Assembly: GCA_027924585.1 (NCBI GenBank)
Contig: BSBM01000461.1
Location: 3,718,501 to 3,782,500 of the forward strand
From: Larix kaempferi
Taxonomy: Eukaryota > Streptophyta > Pinopsida > Pinales > Pinaceae
Reading direction: 5' to 3'
Length of the DNA: 64,000 bases
Shown: in pieces, positions 11,673-23,153 of the stretch
Layout of the letters: every line of letters starts with the position of its first letter
How positions within the stretch are numbered: the first letter of the stretch is position 1
Translations under genes and position numbers: made by a program
The notes under the pieces: generated by a model
Seen by the model: only the letters and a program-made list of their open reading frames with translations
Told to the model about the DNA's origin: nothing
Databases searched by the model: none

Positions 11673-12140
11673 CAATTGCATACATATCCAAGCAAATGAT
11701 ACAATACTATCGCTATTTGGGGAACTGGCCTTGCTTTGCATCACTATGCTACAACTAATAGCCTATACTACTAGTTTATAGAATGGGAAACTCTTACACA
11801 ATGTTCCTTTTTGCATTGTAGCATAGTTCCTTTAGACTACTGTTTTTTTTTTGGGTCCCCTGCCACTTTACTTAAAATAGTTTTAAAGAGCTCTATTAAA
11901 GCTATATAGGAATTGGAACTTTCCTTTTTTGCATTGGGGAAAAGTTTCTTTGGGATGCTCCACCTTTTTTTTTTCTATTTCTAGCTTATTTGAAAATAAT
12001 TATAACTATCCATTTTTGCAAATGTCTACATGGATTTTTCTCTTCATTTTTTTTCTCTGCATATTTAGCTTCTGTAAAACAAAGTTGTTTCCCCAAATAG
12101 CGATAGTAATGTATCATTTTCTTAGATATATGCACAATTG
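11673..12140. mobile_element. MITE-like element with about 55-bp terminal inverted repeats
   Basis: The left end (CAATTGCATACATATCCAAG, continuing to CTATCGCTATTTGGGGAA near 11723) is repeated in reverse at the right end, which finishes ...ATATGCACAATTG at 12140. There are only a few mismatches across about 55 bases. The 468-bp length, AT-rich interior and lack of coding fit a non-autonomous DNA transposon. No convincing target duplication flanks it, so the superfamily is not assigned. Confidence 0.6.
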
Positions 12141-12692
12141 ACATGTGATCAGATTATGATTGCAAAATGATATTTAGACAAGGCATGAAGCATATACATG
12201 CATTTTTTATACTCAAGGTCAAATTTTCTAAAGTTCAAGGTAATCGTATTCTTTCTTTGTTATAAGCAACATCAAAATTAAATCAATTAAAACTGAATTA
12301 CTACAAAGGCTTATTACAATATGCATTCAAGATCATGAATACCTTAAATAGTCTAGGGACAACCTACACAATATCTTAGAAAAGTATTTGTAAGATACAC
12401 ATTAGACCCAAAGAAATGTGGTGATTACCACATAGGACATCAAAATACAAGAGCCATACAAAATCTACTTACAAACAACTAAGTTAAAAAAATCATTATG
12501 CATGAACAATGAAATTCATACGGCAAAATAAATGAATCTACAACATAATTAAGAGTCGAATTTTCACTGGAGAAAACCCTTTCTAGGTAAAAAAATATAG
12601 GACTATATTAATAGAGAGAATGCACTAATAACATCTCCAAGGGAAGAGAGTGTCAAGTTTATATAGTCTTTATTTCTTGTATATAGATATGG
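12141..12692. other. Spacer between MITE and G2, nothing recognised
   Basis: AT-rich, no open frame of note, no repeat boundary. The last five bases, TATGG, flank the G2 LTR and would be its target duplication if the far end could be seen. Confidence 0.5.
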
Positions 12693-14282
12693 TGTCACGT
12701 CCCCTCCCACCAAATCGTCCAATCGAGGGAACATGAGCAATATATGGGGTGCTAATATCAAATTCATTAACATTAAATGCGTGTGAAATGCATATTAAAT
12801 ATACACAATGGAAATTAAATCAATTACGCACACACATCATGCATATATCATCATACTCAACACAGGCATAACAATCAAATCATGCACAAAGATAAACTAA
12901 ATCCCATGCCATACACATGCATCTTATTGGATCATTCAAACTAGGTCATCTCATTCAATTTTGCATAATTAACAATCATCCATAATACACAATTTTATCA
13001 TAAATAAATAGTAAACACTTATCTTGAGATGGAGTTGTCCAAGCAACTGGACATGGAAGAGAAATGTTCCACCCAACTGTAGGTCTCTGTCCAGCCTATA
13101 TTACTTCATCTGAGAGACCACCCTAAGCTAGGCTATGTATCCACTAAGGAGGAACTACTCAGACTCACTCACAGCCACAGGCAAAATCACTCATGCTAAG
13201 CCAACACATAGTTGGGTTTATCAAGCATGTAGGGAGATAGGGAAGGAGAATGCTAAGCCAGTGAGCTCAACCACAGAGCTACATGAATCTCAACCTTGGA
13301 ACCCACAATACCTACCACACCCAACACAACGAAGGTCCCCTTCTCTGCTACGCAGCCCCTAAGGTGCCCCTTCCCTTCAGTGCTCTTCAATGTGGGCATA
13401 AAAAGGTCCAATATGTTATATCCACATAGATTCTTTCCTTCACTGGGTTTATAAAGCAATTCTGACCTCTGATCTCTCTCCCAATTCGATCCACTCTTGG
13501 ATTTTTCCAAATTATGGCCACGTGACTCCCAAAAACGGAATTGAATTCCCTAGCTTCCAAATATGAGCCTTCCTATGAATTTTTGGGTATGTTACACTCT
13601 CAATTTCACCCAAGGGTTTATTTATATGGATTCCCATTAGATTTAGCTCCTCACAACAAATTCTAGGCATTTTTGGCACTCAAAATCGTGGCTTCATTCC
13701 TGGTTATGATTTATTCAATTATTCATTGTTGGGAATGCATAATGGCTGAGAATTGATGTCTGTTTATTCAACAATGGAATGGGAATGATGGAAAATGAAT
13801 TTTCATTGGGTACATTGACTTTGGGGTCAAGTAAATTGATCCAACAACCTGCCATACGAATTTTTGAGCTTTCCCATGGTCCATTAATTTCATGAGCTGA
13901 TTTCTCATCTTCCTCTTCCTAACAAAATTAAATGCCAGCATACTAGTCAGTATGGGTTCTCAAAATGACACTTGGAAACAAAGGATTAACTCCCCCGACC
14001 CCTCACCCCTCCCCAATGGATACATTCAGCCCCCTCATTTTTAGTTGCTTCCATACCTAGTTTTTGGAATTTTATTTACATTCTAAATATTTACACAATT
14101 TTACAATTTCCATGGTTTACTAACACATGGCTCATAAAATATAAAATACTTTCCTTTTAAAGACAGACATTCACTAGTCGGGCCTTGGCCTTAAGCCCCA
14201 TGCTAGGAATTCATACATTGCATATGCACAATATTTACATATGAATCCAATACATTATAAGGGTCAAAATGGGGGTATTACA
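12693..14282 (-). repeat. G2 3' LTR (about 1590 bp)
   Basis: The minus strand begins TGTAATACCCCC at 14282, immediately after the PPT, and ends GGGGACGTGACA at 12693. The right border is firm because of the PPT and the upstream pol. The left border rests on the TG...CA rule and general resemblance of the ends; the second LTR is not available for comparison. Confidence 0.7.
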
Positions 14283-14805
14283 TTCCCCTCCCCCTTAGGA
14301 CAACACCGTCCTCGGTGTTCCCAAAATTGAACAAAAATGGGTATGCCTCTTTCATGGCATCCTCCAGCTTCTATGTAGCCTCATCAGGACCAAGGTGCTT
14401 CCATTGCACCTTTACCTTCCTGATGGCTCGGTTATGAAGAAATGTTACTTTTTTATCGAGGATGTGCATGGTTCCCACTTGGAACTCTCCCTCGGGTTCC
14501 ACTTGTATCACATTCCAATCAATTATGTGATTAGGATAATGTACATACTTCTTAAGAAAAGAAACATGAAAAAAATTATGAGATCTCATGTTATAAGGCA
14601 ATGCAATCCTATATGCAACTGGCCCTATGCTATCAAGGACTTCGAATGGCCCACAGTATCTTGGTTCCATCTTGGCACAACTTCCAAACTTTAGGGAACT
14701 TCTTCTCGGCTTTACTCTTAAATAGACATGATCCCCAATTTTAAATTCCTTGTGCACTCTTTTCAAATATGCATAACTCTTCTTCCTATCCCGGGATGTC
14801 TTTAA
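14278..14805 (-). pseudogene. G2 integrase C-terminus and chromodomain-like tail
   Basis: The frame enters from the A insertion site and reads RKKSYAYLKRVHKEFKIGDH, the usual integrase C-terminal region, then a GPY/F-type segment (RYCGPFEVL...IALP), a HVSFLKKY linker, and a chromodomain-like tail (HILDKKVTFLHNRAIRKVKV, QWKHLGPDEAT). TAG at 14371-14373 replaces the Trp expected after EAT. Beyond it the frame is open through LEDAMKEAYPFLFNF to a TAA at 14280-14278 that lies in the first bases of the LTR. The tail is typical of Tekay-type chromoviruses, where it targets integration to chromatin. The start of this exon-like piece is cut at the ATTCT target site of element A. Confidence 0.85.
14283..14297 (-). 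other. G2 polypurine tract
   Basis: The minus strand reads TAAGGGGGAGGGGAA directly before the 3' LTR. It lies inside the last codons of pol. It primes plus-strand DNA synthesis in this class. Confidence 0.85.
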
Positions 14806-14810
14806 ATTCT

Positions 14811-15600
14811 TGTTGGAAGGAGGTTTGATGAGTCAGCATCGCGGATGCTGCGCAAGGCCGAAGGTACCGTGAAAGGAGGAAAGCAGTGCGCAAGTTGATT
14901 AATTTATGTAATTTTGGGTCATTTGGACTGTACTATGTGGGTTTTGGGTCATATTTTTGTAAAGTTTGTTGAGAAGTAGTTAGATGGTTTCCTAAGTGGA
15001 CTGTAAATGTAAAGGCATAAGCCTATAAATAGACTTAGCATTGTAAGTGTTGAGACACCAAGATATAGTTGATAATTGGATATCTAGATACCGATTGAGA
15101 GATACATGAGCTGATGAAGGATTATCTTGTTGTATCTGGGTTTTTGCGAAGATGAATATGATGTGACAGAATTTTGAGTAGAATCGTTGTGTCTTTTCTG
15201 TTTCTATGTGGTAAATGCATTATGCGATATGAACCTGTGAATGATGCGATGTTTCCTTGCTACGATTAATGTTTTACTGTTATATCTATTGCGCATTTAT
15301 GGTTCTGTCAATGATAAGATCTGTTGAATGATGTTGCAATGATGCTTAATTCCTGAGTTAAATGGTTAGATCTGTTTCTGAATGTCGCAATAAGTTGATT
15401 AGTTAATGAACAACATCCTCCTTCATTCGACGGAAACATGGTTCCGTCAGCTCTCCCTTGAACATCTCGAGTGAGACCTCATCTACTCTGCAGGTGTTGT
15501 TGGACAGGGTAAAACCTGTCTAGGCCAGTGCTCAGTGAGATCATGGTGGTTTGGGTGTCGACAGTGTGAGGAACCCCTGTCGACTGGGTTTGTGTCAACA
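14811..15600 (+). repeat. Element A 5' LTR (790 bp)
   Basis: Begins TGTTGGAAGG and ends TGTGTCAACA; direct copy at 32799-33596. The small size difference is mainly a short insertion in the right copy near 'cagcatcgtagcatcg'. Flanked on the left by target duplication ATTCT. Confidence 0.95.
15024..15031 (+). promoter_or_regulatory. Element A LTR TATA box
   Basis: TATAAATA in the context 'gcctataaatagac', in the first third of the LTR, where the U3 promoter of plant LTR elements is expected. The same motif recurs in the 3' LTR near 33020. Transcription would start about 30 bases downstream. Confidence 0.6.
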
Positions 15601-15602
15601 AA

Positions 15603-15620
15603 TGGTTCTGTTGCCGAGAC
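15603..15620 (+). other. Element A primer-binding site, probably tRNA-Glu
   Basis: TGGTTCTGTTGCCGAGAC, two bases after the LTR. From memory it matches the complement of plant tRNA-Glu 3' ends (TGGTTCCGTTGCCGGGA) with two transitions, both of the C-to-T kind on one strand or the other. An alignment to tRNA sequences would settle it. Confidence 0.65.
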
Positions 15621-15735
15621 CGTAGCGTGAAGTGAAATGAGGATATGTTGTGGCATCCAACGAGACCGGAGATTCAAGATTGGTTTGACCTAAAGTTGTG
15701 AGTGTTCACTGAAAAATAAAATCAGAACCCTAGGT

Positions 15736-16345
15736 TGTCGACATATTGGTGGTTGGAAAAGTACATACACGATGGTCCAAACGAATATTTTTTCTGCGAA
15801 TTCCCAATCATCCTGTATGAATGGTTAGCAAAATTGACTTATTAGAAGAGGAACTTCCAAGGTGGTGAGCCGACAGCTTGGATCCCAGAACTCATCCAGG
15901 AGCTGCAAGAAGTCGACAACAAAGCATCGCGGGCTGTTGAGGTCTGGGTCGATAGTATACAAGAAGGTTATATCACTAAGTTTGCGGTTGATACGACAAA
16001 GTCTAATAGTGAAGCAGAAAGGGAATTCTTCAACGGACTAAGAGGTAGGTTTCTGTTGTCGATATCGTTGTCCATTAAGGTGCTCATTTGCGAAAAGGGC
16101 ATACTGAAGATGCACCTAGACTAGTAGAAACCTGGTGGGCGGAGGCTATGGATACCGCAATAGCAAGGGGGGTGGTACATGGAATGATACGGGTAGATGG
16201 GTGCAATTTATGATGAGACTCTGAAGGAAGCCGAGGAAGAGAGTGGTCTTACAAGGGGAGGAGAAAGGTTTCGACATGAAAAGAGGCAGAGGATAGGAGA
16301 AGGTCCTGTTGTGATTGAAACGCAAAGCCGGGAAGAAATACAACT
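15736..16345 (+). pseudogene. Element A pre-gag coding region, unknown function
   Basis: Upstream of gag a plus-strand frame reads as protein with few breaks: WWLEKYIHDGPNEYFF, then a TAG at 15841-15843 region, then PTAWIPELIQELQEVDNKAS and VWVDSIQEGYITKFAVDTT. After stops and a frame change near 16130-16210 it continues as YDETLKEAEEESGLTRGGER. It ends before the gag ATG at 16421. An extra gene ahead of gag is known in Ogre-type Tat elements; whether this is related cannot be told by eye. I do not recognise a domain. Confidence 0.5.
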
Positions 16346-16420
16346 TTGACACCACCGTTTTCATCATGTTAACATAACTTGATTGCTAATAGTTCAGCGA
16401 TTGTAGGAAGAAATACCAGG

Positions 16421-18694
16421 ATGGCGGGCGAAGATGGAAAGTTGCCACTGTTCCATGGAAATGGAACAGATAATCCTAAGCAATACTGGTTCTTATACGA
16501 AGCAGTATGAACTGTTAAGCAAATTACTGATGATGAGGCCAAGAAAGGACAATTGGTGACAACTCTTCAAGGTTGCGAATTGGACTGGTTCATGAAGTTT
16601 GTTCAAGTTCCCGCAGGCACCCCAGAGAAGACACTTGAAGAAGTCAACAAAGGCTTGATTGCAGAGTTCAAAAAACCCAAGTCTGAAGCGCAGTATATTA
16701 CAGAACTAAAAGAGATTAAGCAGTATCCTAATGAAACTATGTGGGATTTTGACCAAGGGTTCAAAACGCTAAGGGCAAGGGTCAGCTTTGATATGAGCAA
16801 TGTCCAACACAAAGAATGGTTCATCGCGGCATTGCTACCTCACATTCAACTATCGATGATGCAACAGAACATTACAACGCCGAGTGAGGCTCTGGAGATT
16901 GCAATGTGGTTAGAAGCTTCGCCGATTGGTGAGAACGCATCGGGCATGTCGCAGATTTAGACACAGCTGGCCAACTTGACAATATAGTTGCATGACCTTA
17001 AGAAGGGTAAGGAACATAGTGAAGAGGCTTGGTGTACATGATGTCATGCAGAAGGGAATACTAAGGATATCTTCCTAGACTTATGCAACTATCTAGTATC
17101 CGGAGCACCGAACCCATGGAGTGGAGGAGGTATGTTGTGGTGCCACATCTGTCAGGTATATGGGAATCGACATGAAGAGTGTCAATATATGCAGAAGATG
17201 GTCACAAAGCTGATGAATTTGTATTGTACATTCTACAAGTCCATGGGACATGAACATAAGGATTGCCACACGTATGGCTTACTTTAGGAAAGAAAGTACG
17301 ATGCATTCTATGTGAAGGACGACCAGCGTGTTGTACAACAACGGCAACCGCGGCCATAGGTAGCCCAGCCGCTACCTCAACCACATATGAAGTTTGTACT
17401 GTAGCCCCAACCACAACAGTTTATGCCATAATATACTCAGATGCTGATGGCTCCGCAGCAACCATAGTACGTTTAGTAGCCACAATACTTTCAGCTAGTA
17501 CAAGGTGTTCAGTTGCAACCGAATCCCATGCAGCAGTAGTTTCCTCAACCACAGTATCAGCAGCAAGGGGGATTTCAGGGAGGATTCCGGGGAGGACACG
17601 GTGGAGGATTTGTTCGCGGAGGAGGATGAGGTCACGAACCTATCCAATGTTATAATTGTGGAGTGTTGGTACACTAACAAAGAGATTGCCCACAATTGTA
17701 GACACAGTGTATGTTTTGTATTGTTACTGATCACACTGTTGAAAACTGTCTGCAGTTGATTGCGCGATGGCAGGAAGGAAATACATCGCAGTTTCAAAAT
17801 CAGAACGAGTTGCCAAATCAGAATCAGGCACAGAACCAGAACCAACGTCCTAATCAGAACGCCAACCAGAATGTGAATCAACCTACAAAGCCGCCACCAA
17901 ACTAGAATCAGGGACCCACTGTTGTGACAATTTTAGCAGAGTCGAGGACACAAGATGCTGCTGTTGTTGTTATCACTTGTGGAGGTGCGACAACCGGCGA
18001 AGATGGTTCACATCCTCTGATCTAGCTGGATGGGAAGAAGAAGGTGTAGTTTGAAATTGATGCTGAGCGTCATGCATTCTTTTAAGCACGTAATGCAATG
18101 GAAAAATATCGTGGTAAGTCAATTGCACGGTTAATTGTTTATGACATGCCCCTGGGTTTTGACTCAACTTTGGAAGAAGGACCATCGCGTCAGTATGGTA
18201 CTCTGCAAAACTTCTTTGAAAGCTGTTTATCCTTAGCATGCAATCTTGATGCACTTCCTGAGCTTGAGAGTTTGCTGCATCGGCCGACTAAGGGACGAAG
18301 GGAGTCCGCGGTGAAATCCTTACAGAGAAAGAAGACATGCAAAGAAATGCGCATGAATGTCCAGATTGAGGATTATTATGTTGATTCAGTTATTCTGGAT
18401 CTAGGATCTGATGTTAACATATTGAAAAAACAAGCATGGAAAAAGATGGGGATACCAACGCTAAGCTGGTCTCCTGTACAGCTGCGATTGGCTAATCAAG
18501 CCAAGGTGACACCCATTGGGAGAGTTCCATGCCTTGTTGTGGATATTGAGGGGATGAAGACATATGCGGATTTTGATGTCATTGAGGTTGTCAAAGGTGG
18601 AATCTCATATCCCGCAATGCTGGGGATTGGATGGGCTAATGACAACGCAACAGTCATTAATTTTAAGAAGCAGATGATGACCTTTGAAAATTAG
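16421..18694 (+). pseudogene. Element A gag with four zinc knuckles, fused to protease
   Basis: One frame from ATG 16421 (MAGEDGKLPLFHGNG) to TAG 18692-18694, interrupted only by nonsense codons, the first a TGA at 16508-16510. The capsid-type region (LVTTLQGCELDWFMKFV...WFIAALLPHI) is followed by knuckles CHICQVYGNRHEEC (about 17150), a degenerate CTFYKSMGHEHKDC, CYNCGVLVH-x-QRDC (about 17650) and CMFCIVTDHTVENC (about 17710). Gln/Pro- and Asn/Gln-rich linkers lie between and after them. The protease follows in frame with VILDLGSDVNIL near 18390 (Asp-Leu-Gly-Ser instead of Asp-Thr/Ser-Gly) and a downstream LGIGWAND segment. Gag packages element RNA; the knuckles bind it. Not functional here because of about a dozen stops. 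Confidence 0.85.
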
Positions 18695-19560
18695 GATCTC
18701 CGCATTATCGCTCCATTGGATATGGATGAAAGGAAACGATATGTTGAACCCGTCAAGGATGAAGCTGGAAGAGGATGGGATCATGCATACAACATTTCAA
18801 AAGATTGCGTCCATCCGATTGCTGGTAGAGAACTTGGTTGGCATAGCTCCAGCTCTGCGTCTTCTGACTCGGATGATGCTTTAGAGAATTGGAAGAATCG
18901 CTTGCATGAGGTATCGTTTCGGAAGTGTGGGTTGATCACCCAGTCGCTGCGTTGTGTTGCGACTGAGACTGTTGAGTTGTTGGTGTACGAAGGACTTCCT
19001 GGCTTGTCTGAGTTTCTGGTTGCATTTGAATCTAAGGTGTCAGAACCGTAGCGGTTGTTGGAATTAGAGTAGGCACTGAAGGCTACTCCAACATAGTGGT
19101 GGGCGACCCATAAGAAGTCGATTACTGGTTGGTTGCAGTGTTGGAGGTTGATAACGGTTCTCTTTGGGGACACAGAAATATATCACACCAGAAGGTATGA
19201 TGGGAAGAATGACCCTGGCAGTCATCTGATGGAATGTCAGATTTTGTGGGTTTCACGACCAAGGGATGAATGGGTCCATGCTTTTATCCATACTTTGGAT
19301 TAAATGCCGCGATCATGGTATGCCGTAGATGAATTGCGAGGGGATATTACCACTTGGTTAGAGTTGACAGTTTGCTTTACGCATAGTTTTAGCTTCACGG
19401 ATGCCAACCCTGATGTCCATAATGCTTTGCAGCTCATCCGTGATGTTGTTCTGAAGGTTGTTCCAGTGGCATATCCTACAGATCCACATACACACTGTAA
19501 GATGCAGTCGATGATGGAATGTTATAATATCACTAGTGGGCCAGAGGATGGTGATGATCC
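18695..19560 (+). pseudogene. Element A capsid-like module between protease and RT
   Basis: The frame continues after the 18692 TAG. It reads ...LLVYEGLPGLSEFLVAFESK, then a segment with gag/capsid character: ALKATPT-x-WWATHKKS, YHTRRYDGKNDPGSHLMEC, RPRDEWVHAFIHTLD, PRSWYAVDELRGDITTW. Stops at 19049-19051, near 19071 and 19095, and near 19300 break it. A module resembling gag capsid between protease and RT departs from the simple gag-PR-RT order. I recall similar polyproteins in other plants, so it may be a family trait rather than a rearrangement. Function unknown. Confidence 0.55.
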
Positions 19561-21178
19561 GCAAAATGTCAATATTCTGGAATCCGAAGGAAGTCGCGAC
19601 GTTGTAGCTCTTGATGCACCGACTGATCCGATCAGTCAGTCATTGAAGCTCTGGAAGGTCAACATCGAGACAGAGGAAAGTCCGAAGTTTGTGAGTTTTG
19701 GAGACTATTGGGATGACGAGATGATGGCGAAGGTCACAGACCTATTGCATGAGTTCCAAGATTTGTTTCCTACAAATTTTTCTGAGATGAAGGGAATCTT
19801 GGGGGACTTAGGGGAGATGAAGACTCCGTTGAAGCTAGATGCAAAACCAATTAGGCATCACCTGTATCGATTGAATCCGTGACATAAGGAGTGGCTGAAA
19901 GTTGAACTTGATCACATGTTGGATGATGGAATCATTGAACCAGTCGAAGAATCAGAATGGATTCGTCCCATGGTGGTGCAAGACAAGAAGACAGGTGAAC
20001 TATGCATTTTTGTCGACTTGCGGAAGCTGAATGACGCATGCATGCATGATCCTTTTCTGACACCTTTCATTGATGAGGTGCTGGAAGGAGTGGGTGGCCA
20101 AGAGATGTATTCCTTCAGAGATGGCTTTTCTGGTTATCATCAGATCAGGATTGCAAAAGAGGACAACCACAAGAAAAAAATTGTAACTGAGTGGGGTTGT
20201 TTTTAGTACACGGTGATGCCGTTTGGGATGAATAACGCACCTGTGATATTCTCTCAGGTTGTTGTTGTTGCCTTCAGGGATTTTATTCAGAAGTTTCTGC
20301 AAGTTTACATGGACGACTGGACAGTTTATGGCTTGATCAATGATCATCTGGAAAATCTGTGACTCATGTTGGAGCGTTGTCGGCAGCATTAGATATCGCT
20401 AAACTTGAAGAAGTGAATTTTCTATGCACCATTTGGGATATTGTTGGGTCACATTGTTTGTAAGCAAGGCTTGTTGGTTGACCCAACAAATATTGCGCTC
20501 ATTCTGAGCTTAACACCGCCTACCAATGTCAATCAGTTGAGAGCAACGTTGGGACACACCGGGTACTATCACAAGTTTATCCGGGGTTATGTAGTGATCA
20601 TGACCCCTATGGAGAAGTTGTTGAAGAAGGATGCGGTATTCTTGTGGAGTTCTGAATGTCAAGTCAGTTTTGAGACGATGAAGGCTAAGATGGCTTCCAC
20701 AATGATCTTGGTATTTTCGGACTGGAGCAAGGAATTCCATGTCCATGGAGATGCATCATCAATTACGCTGGGAGTAGTGCTTACATGACTAGGGGAAGGC
20801 GATTTGGATCACCCAATTGCTTTTGCAAGTCGGAATTTGTCGTCTGCAGAGAGAAATTATACCACTACAGAGAGGGAAGGCTTGGAAATGGTATATGCAC
20901 TGCAGAAATTTCGACACTACTTGTTAGGAGGTCACTTCAAGATGTTCACAAACCATTCTTCTTTGAAGTACCTAATCAATAAGCCTGTGTTGGGGGCGAA
21001 GATATGTCGCTGGTTACTTCTCTTTCAGGAGTTTGATTTTGAGGTAATTGTGAAGTCAGGCCGATTGAATGCGGGGCCGGATCATCTGTCGCGGATTGAG
21101 ACAGAAGAGGAACTGACCAACTATTCAGGGTTGAAGCAGCTGATGACTACTATGAAGAAATCATTTAGTTTCTGGTGA
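19561..21178 (+). pseudogene. Element A reverse transcriptase and RNase H
   Basis: Same frame as gag. A linker (GDYWDDEMMAKVTDLLHEFQ) leads into RT: DDGIIEPVEESEWIRPMVV, IFVDLRKLNDAC, SFRDGFSGYHQIRIA, VMPFGMNNAP and the catalytic YMDDW near 20306-20320. RNase H has GDASSITLGVVL (Asp present), TTEREGLEMVYAL (Glu present) and FTNHSSLKYL, where Asn replaces the third Asp (GAC to AAC). Stops at 19880-19882, 20204-20206, near 20360, 20390 and 20786 fit C-to-T changes at CGA or CAG. The end is disturbed by an 83-bp tandem duplication that shifts the frame. Confidence 0.88.
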
Positions 21179-21301
21179 CGAGAGCCGCACCAGAGGGGTT
21201 CACCACAACTCAGAAGAAGCAGCTGATGACTACTATGAAGAAATCATTTAGTTTCTGGTGACGAGAGCCACACCAGAGGGGTTCACCACAACTCAAAAGA
21301 A
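21136..21301 (+). repeat. 83-bp tandem duplication in element A pol
   Basis: Two copies of an 83-bp unit starting 'gcagctgatgactactatg' (21136 and 21219) differ at only about two positions, so the event is recent compared with the LTR divergence. 83 is not a multiple of three, so it shifts the pol frame between RNase H and integrase. Confidence 0.95.
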
Positions 21302-21332
21302 GCAGCTAGTGGTTAGGGCTGTAGATTTCTAG

Positions 21333-22502
21333 TTGATTGCAGGACAGTTGTACAAGCTAGGATTAGACGAAATCTTGATGTACTGTGTCCTGCCTCACGA
21401 GCAAGGGAAAATATTGTCAGAAGCACACGTAGGAGTGGCTTGGGGGCACTATGGTAGTCATGCGACTGCCAGGAAGGTGCTTCGTGCAGGGCTTTGGTGG
21501 CCCAATCTTCACAATGATGCGACGGATTATGCATGGAATTGTGATGTCTGTCAAAGAACTAGTAAACCCTTAAGGAGGGATGAGATGCCGCTAATACCTC
21601 AAGTGAGACTGCAGCCATTTGATAAATGGGCCGTGGATTTCGTGGGACCTATCAACCCACCTGGGAAGCGTACTGGTGCACGATACATAATCACAGCAAC
21701 AGATTATTTGAAAATATGGGCAGAGGATGCACCCATTGTAGATTTCACTGCTATGACAACAACGCGGTTCTTGTTCAACCATATTGTCACTCGGTTCGGA
21801 TGCCCGAAGGTATTGATGAGTGATCAGGGAAATCACTTCATCAATCGCATAGTTAGCGCATTGACAACAGAGCTTCAGATACAACATAAGAAGAGTACGC
21901 TGTATCATCCGCAGGAAAATGGCACGTTGGAAGATTTTAACAAAGTATTGGAGAATGTGCTGACCAAGGTCTATAATGCGAACCGCGATGACTGGGATTT
22001 GAAGATTCCAGTCGTCTTGTGGGCATATCGCACCACTTGTAAAAGGTTGACGGGACAAACACCCTTGAATTTGGTGTATGGGAAAGAGGCAGTTATGCCT
22101 ATGGAGTAGATTGTTCCGAGTCTGCACATAGCGGGAGCGAAAAGCATGAATGACGAGGCAGCGTTGGCAGAGCGATTGGAGCAGCTGGTACAGCTTGAGG
22201 AAGACCACTTTATTGTTGGTTTTCACCAGCACGTGGTAAAGGATCGGCAAAAAGCTTGGCATGATCGCCATATAAAAAATAAACAGTTTTAGCAAGGGGA
22301 CTTGGTGCTATTGTATGACAGCAAGTTCATGAAGCATCTAGGGACATTACAGATGCATTGGCTCGATCCATATCGCATCAGTGGCCTAATTTCAGGAGGT
22401 GCAGTACAATTGCAGCAGTTAGATGGAGTGATGCTGGCAAAGTTGGTGAATGGTAGCAGATTGAAGCCCTACAAGACGGGCTCGGAACAACGTGATGCCT
22501 GA
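21333..22502 (+). pseudogene. Element A integrase
   Basis: Zinc finger: HVGVAWGHYGSHATARKVL with both His, then WNCDVCQRTSK with both Cys. Core: first Asp in KWAVDFVGPINPPGKR, second Asp in VLMSDQGNHFINR, Glu in HPQENGTLEDFNKVLENVL. TAG at 22107-22109 and another near 22290 interrupt the C-terminal part, which carries QGDLVLLYDSKFMKHLG, MHWLDPYRISG and LVNGSRLKPYKTG, the GPY/F-type end, to the TGA at 22500-22502. No chromodomain follows. The enzyme joins cDNA to host DNA. The frame differs from RT because of the upstream tandem duplication and at least one further shift. Confidence 0.9.
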
Positions 22503-23153
22503 GTCGTATTAGAAAAGAAAAGAAAAAAAAGTGCAGGATGCTAGGTGGTAGGATGGCGCACCAGCAGGAACATGATGTGCAAGTCAGAGGACTTGTATCG
22601 CAGTTTGGGGTCTATGCCGCAACAGTTGCAGGGTTGCAACCCCGTCAAATAAACAATAAATGAAGGAAGTTAAAGACAGTTAATTAGCGGCGCGTGATGA
22701 AATGCTCGGCATTAATGGTGGATCCGACCATTGGATTGAAAGAAACGACGATAAATTCAAGTAATTAAGGCATGATTTGGTCATGATGAGTGGTTGATTT
22801 GGTATGATCATTAAGGGACTAATTCGGCACTATAAGAAGAGGCTGACCCTAGTCGGAATGGATCATTGTGCAGAGCGGGAAGTATAGTTCAGGGTTGCAT
22901 TGTTGAGTCGAGTTGCCGAGCTAAGTGTAGTGTGTTTGCTAGCAGCAAGTTACGCACGTTGCTCAGTGGCGGAGGGTGAGGAACCATTGAGCCGAGAGGG
23001 GTTCTGGTGCGGCATGCCGAGTGAACCAATGGTCAAAGTTTCAAGTGGGGTAGAGTCACTAGCTCGGCCAGTGAGCATCAAAGAAGAAGTCGCCAGCATA
23101 TCGGTTGGTTCATAGTTCATAATCAAGAAGTGGAGGGGGGGCCAACAGTCTGA
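22503..23153 (+). other. Element A spacer between integrase and accessory gene
   Basis: Contains a purine-rich run (agaaaagaaaagaaaaaaaag near 22512) soon after the integrase stop. A frame at 22900-23115 begins with a hydrophobic stretch (LSVVCLLAASYARC), but its relation to the accessory frame is unclear. A TGA at 23151-23153 is the last stop before the accessory frame opens; the true start codon of the accessory protein may lie in this stretch. Confidence 0.4.

Noticed and set aside
17202-17881. Thr/Ala/Ser-rich and Leu-rich frames opposite or beside element A gag
   Set aside because: Shadows of the Gln/Pro-rich and Asn/Gln-rich linkers of gag in other frames.
21591-22295. 234-codon minus-strand frame over element A integrase
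   Set aside because: Antisense shadow; the sense strand carries the full HHCC and DDE integrase motifs.
22900-23115. Frame with a signal-peptide-like start, as an envelope-like gene
   Set aside because: Only 71 codons, ends before the accessory frame, in a different frame, and no membrane or fusion features follow.
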